64,000 nt of DNA from Syngnathus acus (taxonomy: Eukaryota > Chordata > Actinopteri > Syngnathiformes > Syngnathidae), in assembly GCF_901709675.1 (NCBI RefSeq), contig NC_051105.1:250001-314000 (forward strand); not shown here. Direction: 5' to 3'. Below are more notes on the stretch, generated by a model. That model worked only from the letters and a program-made list of their open reading frames with translations, was not told the DNA's origin and ran no database searches. How positions within the stretch are numbered: the first letter of the stretch is position 1.

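Larger units (their letters stand above)
43669..64000 (+). repeat. ttn: A-band C-zone: eleven-domain super-repeats C1 to C5 (C5 incomplete)
   Basis: The order Ig, FN3x2, Ig, FN3x3, Ig, FN3x3 recurs: C1 43669-49628, C2 50006-54311, C3 54312-57557, C4 57558-60803, C5 60804 to window end (last FN3 truncated). Intronless repeats C3 and C4 are each 3,246 bp, 1,082 codons. In known titins each repeat matches one 43-nm myosin period, and its first Ig is the reported site for myosin-binding protein C. Confidence 0.93.

Noticed and set aside
54007-64000. Giant exon as a processed pseudogene or assembly collapse
   Set aside because: It joins the preceding exon in the correct phase, has no stop in nearly 10 kb, and mammalian titin has a similar giant exon at the same place.
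1-64000. CRISPR arrays, operons, phage or other prokaryote systems
   Set aside because: The window is one spliced vertebrate gene; its repeats are protein-domain repeats and short introns, not spacer arrays.

Overview
The window lies inside one very large gene on the + strand: titin (ttn), the giant filament protein of the striated-muscle sarcomere. Almost every exon encodes one immunoglobulin (Ig, I-set) or fibronectin type III (FN3) domain. Nearly all domain-border introns are phase 1, and exons end in AG/GT splice junctions. Short introns, GC-rich coding exons, a tRNA-derived SINE and a Tc1/mariner-like short element all point to a teleost fish, probably one with a compact genome. The species, and which fish titin paralogue this is, cannot be settled from the sequence. 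Both gene ends lie outside the window: the reading frame is already open at base 1 and still open at base 64000.

Layout. (1) 1-5081: a 2.07-kb exon of charged, non-domain 'unique' sequence, four small PEVK-type exons, one 1.58-kb PEVK/E-rich exon and a 51-bp Arg/Gly-rich exon; this is the elastic I-band spring. (2) 5162-15982: 22 consecutive Ig domains, the count known for the mammalian distal tandem-Ig segment. (3) 16159-22778: I-band/A-band junction, FN3x3, Ig, FN3x2, Ig, FN3x6. (4) 22871-43571: A-band D-zone, exactly six seven-domain super-repeats of the form Ig-FN2-Ig-FN3 (subscripts are FN3 counts). (5) 43669-64000: A-band C-zone, eleven-domain super-repeats Ig-FN2-Ig-FN3-Ig-FN3. C1 is complete on separate exons. 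C2 is complete, with its last FN3 opening the giant exon. C3 and C4 are complete inside the giant exon, and C5 is cut by the window end within its last FN3. By my count the window holds 51 Ig and 81 FN3 domains, the last FN3 partial.

How the parts work together. The PEVK and tandem-Ig parts extend and recoil in the I-band. From the junction onward titin is bound to the thick filament, and the D- and C-zone super-repeats act as a molecular ruler for myosin and, in the C-zone, for myosin-binding protein C. The first Ig of every C-zone repeat in the window carries a recognisable RLF(V/A)-x-x-RGRP signature. Exon structure changes along the gene: single-domain exons in the I-band, many split domains in the D-zone, then fused multi-domain exons, and finally one intronless exon of at least 9,994 bp starting at 54007.

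No other gene, RNA gene or CRISPR array is supported. No previously undescribed biological system was found. The points most worth checking are the large unique exon, charged insertions inside particular Ig/FN3 domains, an Arg/Gly-rich linker after the acidic PEVK end, two GC-AG introns, duplicated Ig blocks and the mobile-element remnants.
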